A stretch of 8,582 bases of DNA from Nitrospina sp. GTDB lineage: Bacteria; Nitrospinota; Nitrospinia; Nitrospinales; Nitrospinaceae. Position 1 is the stretch's first letter. Each line of letters opens with the position of its first letter. Positions 6,232 through 8,582 of this stretch are shown here, one piece after another. The stretch spans positions 1 through 8,582 of the forward strand of contig SMVT01000181.1 in the NCBI GenBank assembly GCA_004357365.1, in the 5' to 3' direction. A program made the translations under genes and the position numbers. Below the pieces are notes generated by a model. It made no database searches. It was not told the origin of the DNA and worked only from the letters and a program-made list of their open reading frames with translations.

Positions 6232-6758
6232 GGTTGTGATTTGTTGGAGGTGCCGGATCGTTTCCGGCATTCCTGGAATTGACTTTCCGATTCCTCGGCC
6301 CGGGATGCTTTGGGTTGCGCGGCTTTCGCGTGCAGGTACCAGAGGATGGCCTGGTCGCAATGGCCCAATTCGAGATAGAGCTCTGAGATATTGGAAGAAA
6401 CCCGGGAGCGAGTGGCCAGGTCGACCTCCTGGCTGGCCAGGTAGTTTTCATATTGTTCGATGGCCTGCTGTTTGAGTCCCCGGTCTTTCAGTTCTTCGGC
6501 GATGGTCAGCAACTGCGGGCCCCAATGGGGACTCTCCGATTTATTGATGAACATTTTTTTGATAAACATGGCGATGAATACGCCGAATGCCATCACGGTG
6601 AGAAACGTCAACCCGATCACGAAGATTTTGAGTTTCGAGCTCACCCCATCTGTCGGTAACCAACCACGGGGAGCCTCACCGGTTTCGGTTTCCCGGTTCG
6701 TGGGCGGCAGTTTGGAACTTTTCGGATCGTCTTCCGGGGTTTCTGGCGGTGGGGTCAT
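6228..6758 (-). CDS. Small membrane-anchored TPR-like protein of unknown function
   Basis: I recognise no named family for this 176-residue protein. The N-terminal 40 residues are Pro/Glu/Thr-rich and hydrophilic. One membrane segment lies at about 44-66 (IFVIGLTFLTVMAFGVFIAMF) followed by KK. Residues about 82-150 look like two degenerate TPR helix pairs: LLTIAEELKDRGLKQQAIEQ, then ELYLELGHCDQAILWYLHAK. The C-terminal 25 residues are polar. A protein-interaction role with the neighbouring MoxR, DUF58 and BatD-like proteins is inference from context. The frame opens at a TTG at 6764, but the ATG at 6758 is favoured because GAGG lies 8 bases upstream of it and only 2 bases from the TTG. It begins 2 bp after the DUF58 gene and overlaps the next gene by 4 bp (ATGA), so it belongs to the operon and is probably co-translated. 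Topology is probably one pass; orientation is not clear. Confidence 0.82.
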   Translation of the reverse strand: MTPPPETPEDDPKSSKLPPTNRETETGEAPRGWLPTDGVSSKLKIFVIGLTFLTVMAFGVFIAMFIKKMFINKSESPHWGPQLLTIAEELKDRGLKQQAIEQYENYLASQEVDLATRSRVSSNISELYLELGHCDQAILWYLHAKAAQPKASRAEESESQFQECRKRSGTSNKSQP

Positions 6759-6760
6759 TT

Positions 6761-7708
6761 TCAAAGCCTCTTTTCTCTCATTTTGAAAAACTGGATCAAG
6801 GGTTGCGTCAGGGACCGGTCGGTCTGGATGTCGATGACATCGACCCCGTTGGCATGAAACTGTTTTTTCCGTTCTTGCCGTTCCTTTATTTTAAGCCGCG
6901 CCAGCCGTTCGGTTAAGGTTCGGTCGGCGGTATCGACCAGCAGGGTTTCCCCGGTTTCCGAATCCTCCAGATGCACCCAGCCCACGTCGGGCAGTTCTGA
7001 TTCCCGCGGGTCGCTGATGGCGATGGCGATCAGGTCGTGTTTCTGCCGGACCAGACGGAGGTTCCGCAGATACCCCTCGGCCTGAAAATCCGAAATCAGA
7101 AAGGCGACGGATTTTCTTTTCTGGACCTTCAATAAATATTCCAACGGCAGGTTCAAATTGGTGTGCCTGCCCTCCGGCACGAAATTCAAAATGGTGCGGA
7201 TCAGGTTCCAGATATGCGCCCGCCCTTTCTGCGGGGGGATGTAATGTTCGATGGTGTCCGAGAATACGATCAACCCGACCTTGTCGTTATTCTTGATAGC
7301 CGAGTAGGACAGCACCGAGGCGATTTCCGCCGCCACCTCGTTTTTGAATTTCTCGACCGAACCGAATTCGCCGGATGAGCTAACGTCCACCAGCAGCATC
7401 ACGGTGAGTTCCCGCTCTTCCTGGAACTCCTTGATGTAGGGATGCCCCATGCGCGCGGTCACGTTCCAGTCGATCAGCCGCACGTCGTCGCCCGGTTCGT
7501 ATTTCCGCACCTCGCTGAACTCCATGCCGCGCCCCTTGAAAGCGGAGACGTATTCCCCCGCCATCATGTGATTCACGAGATGATTGGTTTTCACCTGGAT
7601 GTCGCGGATTTTTTTGATCAGCTCCGGCGGAATGGTTTTATCGAACTCATCCGGCGGGGGAGGGGGTTCGTGAAACGACCCGGTCAGTTTGTGCAGCCAG
7701 GAAAACAT
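6761..7708 (-). CDS. DUF58 domain-containing protein (VWA-like fold)
   Basis: A 315-residue protein without membrane segments, so cytoplasmic. The DUF58 signature is at about 69-86 (KYEPGDDVRLIDWNVTAR), followed by the VWA-like core: LLVDVSSSGEFGS (105-117; D108, S110 and S112 resemble a metal site), KVGLIVFSD (143-151), RHTNLNLPLEYLL (181-193) and FLISDFQ (203-209). DUF58 proteins are almost always encoded next to MoxR ATPases and are thought to be their partners or substrates; the molecular function is not settled. The N-terminus has a short proline run (EPPPPPDEF). The ATG lies 8 bp after the MoxR stop. The nearest Shine-Dalgarno-like sequence (GAGGT) is about 15 bases upstream, further than usual, so coupled translation is likely. 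The start fits family length. Confidence 0.95.
   Translation of the reverse strand: MFSWLHKLTGSFHEPPPPPDEFDKTIPPELIKKIRDIQVKTNHLVNHMMAGEYVSAFKGRGMEFSEVRKYEPGDDVRLIDWNVTARMGHPYIKEFQEERELTVMLLVDVSSSGEFGSVEKFKNEVAAEIASVLSYSAIKNNDKVGLIVFSDTIEHYIPPQKGRAHIWNLIRTILNFVPEGRHTNLNLPLEYLLKVQKRKSVAFLISDFQAEGYLRNLRLVRQKHDLIAIAISDPRESELPDVGWVHLEDSETGETLLVDTADRTLTERLARLKIKERQERKKQFHANGVDVIDIQTDRSLTQPLIQFFKMREKRL
6767..6770 (-). promoter_or_regulatory. Ribosome binding site deciding the start of the small TPR-like gene
   Basis: GAGG on the minus strand is 8 bases before the ATG at 6758 and only 2 bases from the upstream TTG at 6764. This favours the ATG. It lies within the 3' end of the DUF58 gene. Confidence 0.65.
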
Positions 7709-7716
7709 GGGTGGTT

Positions 7717-8582
<866 letters not shown>

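Noticed and set aside
6232..6360. N-terminal extension of the BatD/DUF4381-like gene
   Set aside because: It would overlap the upstream gene by 130 bp and put about 43 residues before an otherwise N-terminal signal peptide. The ATGA overlap start at 6231 fits better.

Overview
The window is almost entirely one minus-strand gene cluster of the Bat/MoxR type (named for Bacteroides aerotolerance). In transcription order, from high to low coordinates, it reads: MoxR-family AAA+ ATPase (cut by the right edge), DUF58 protein, a small membrane-anchored TPR-like protein, a BatD/DUF4381-like membrane protein, BatA (VWA), BatB (VWA), a Bax inhibitor-1 family membrane protein, BatC (secreted TPR protein) and BatD (cut by the left edge). 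No plus-strand gene is supported; plus-strand open frames are shadows of these genes. No rRNA, tRNA, CRISPR array or mobile element is seen.

The organism looks like a Gram-negative bacterium with moderately high GC. BatC and BatD carry Sec signal peptides, the VWA proteins are membrane-anchored, and the MoxR-DUF58-VWA-VWA-TPR-BatD order is known from Bacteroidetes, spirochaetes, Deltaproteobacteria-like groups and related phyla. A Deltaproteobacteria- or Nitrospinota-like source is my weak guess; the sequence does not settle it.

Region by region: (a) 3215-8582 is a tight block. Gaps between its genes are 8 bp, 2 bp, a 4-bp ATGA overlap, 10 bp and 1 bp, so it is very likely one translationally coupled transcript. 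(b) 3049-3214 is the only sizeable gap (166 bp). It is AT-rich and holds promoter-like motifs and a nested inverted repeat, followed by the Bax inhibitor-1 gene and then a strong rho-independent terminator at 2278-2315. (c) 2212-2277 is a short leader with a 6-bp-arm inverted repeat. Beyond it lie batC and batD, which overlap by 17 bp.

By family knowledge, MoxR ATPases act as chaperone-like partners of VWA proteins. BatA and BatB each have a complete-looking MIDAS metal site facing the periplasm between membrane segments, and BatC and BatD supply periplasmic TPR and Ig-like surfaces. The set is thought to form an envelope complex linked to stress tolerance, but its biochemical role is unsettled. 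The most unusual feature is the Bax inhibitor-1 gene sitting inside the cluster between batB and batC, apparently with its own start and stop signals, which would split the bat genes into separate transcription units.
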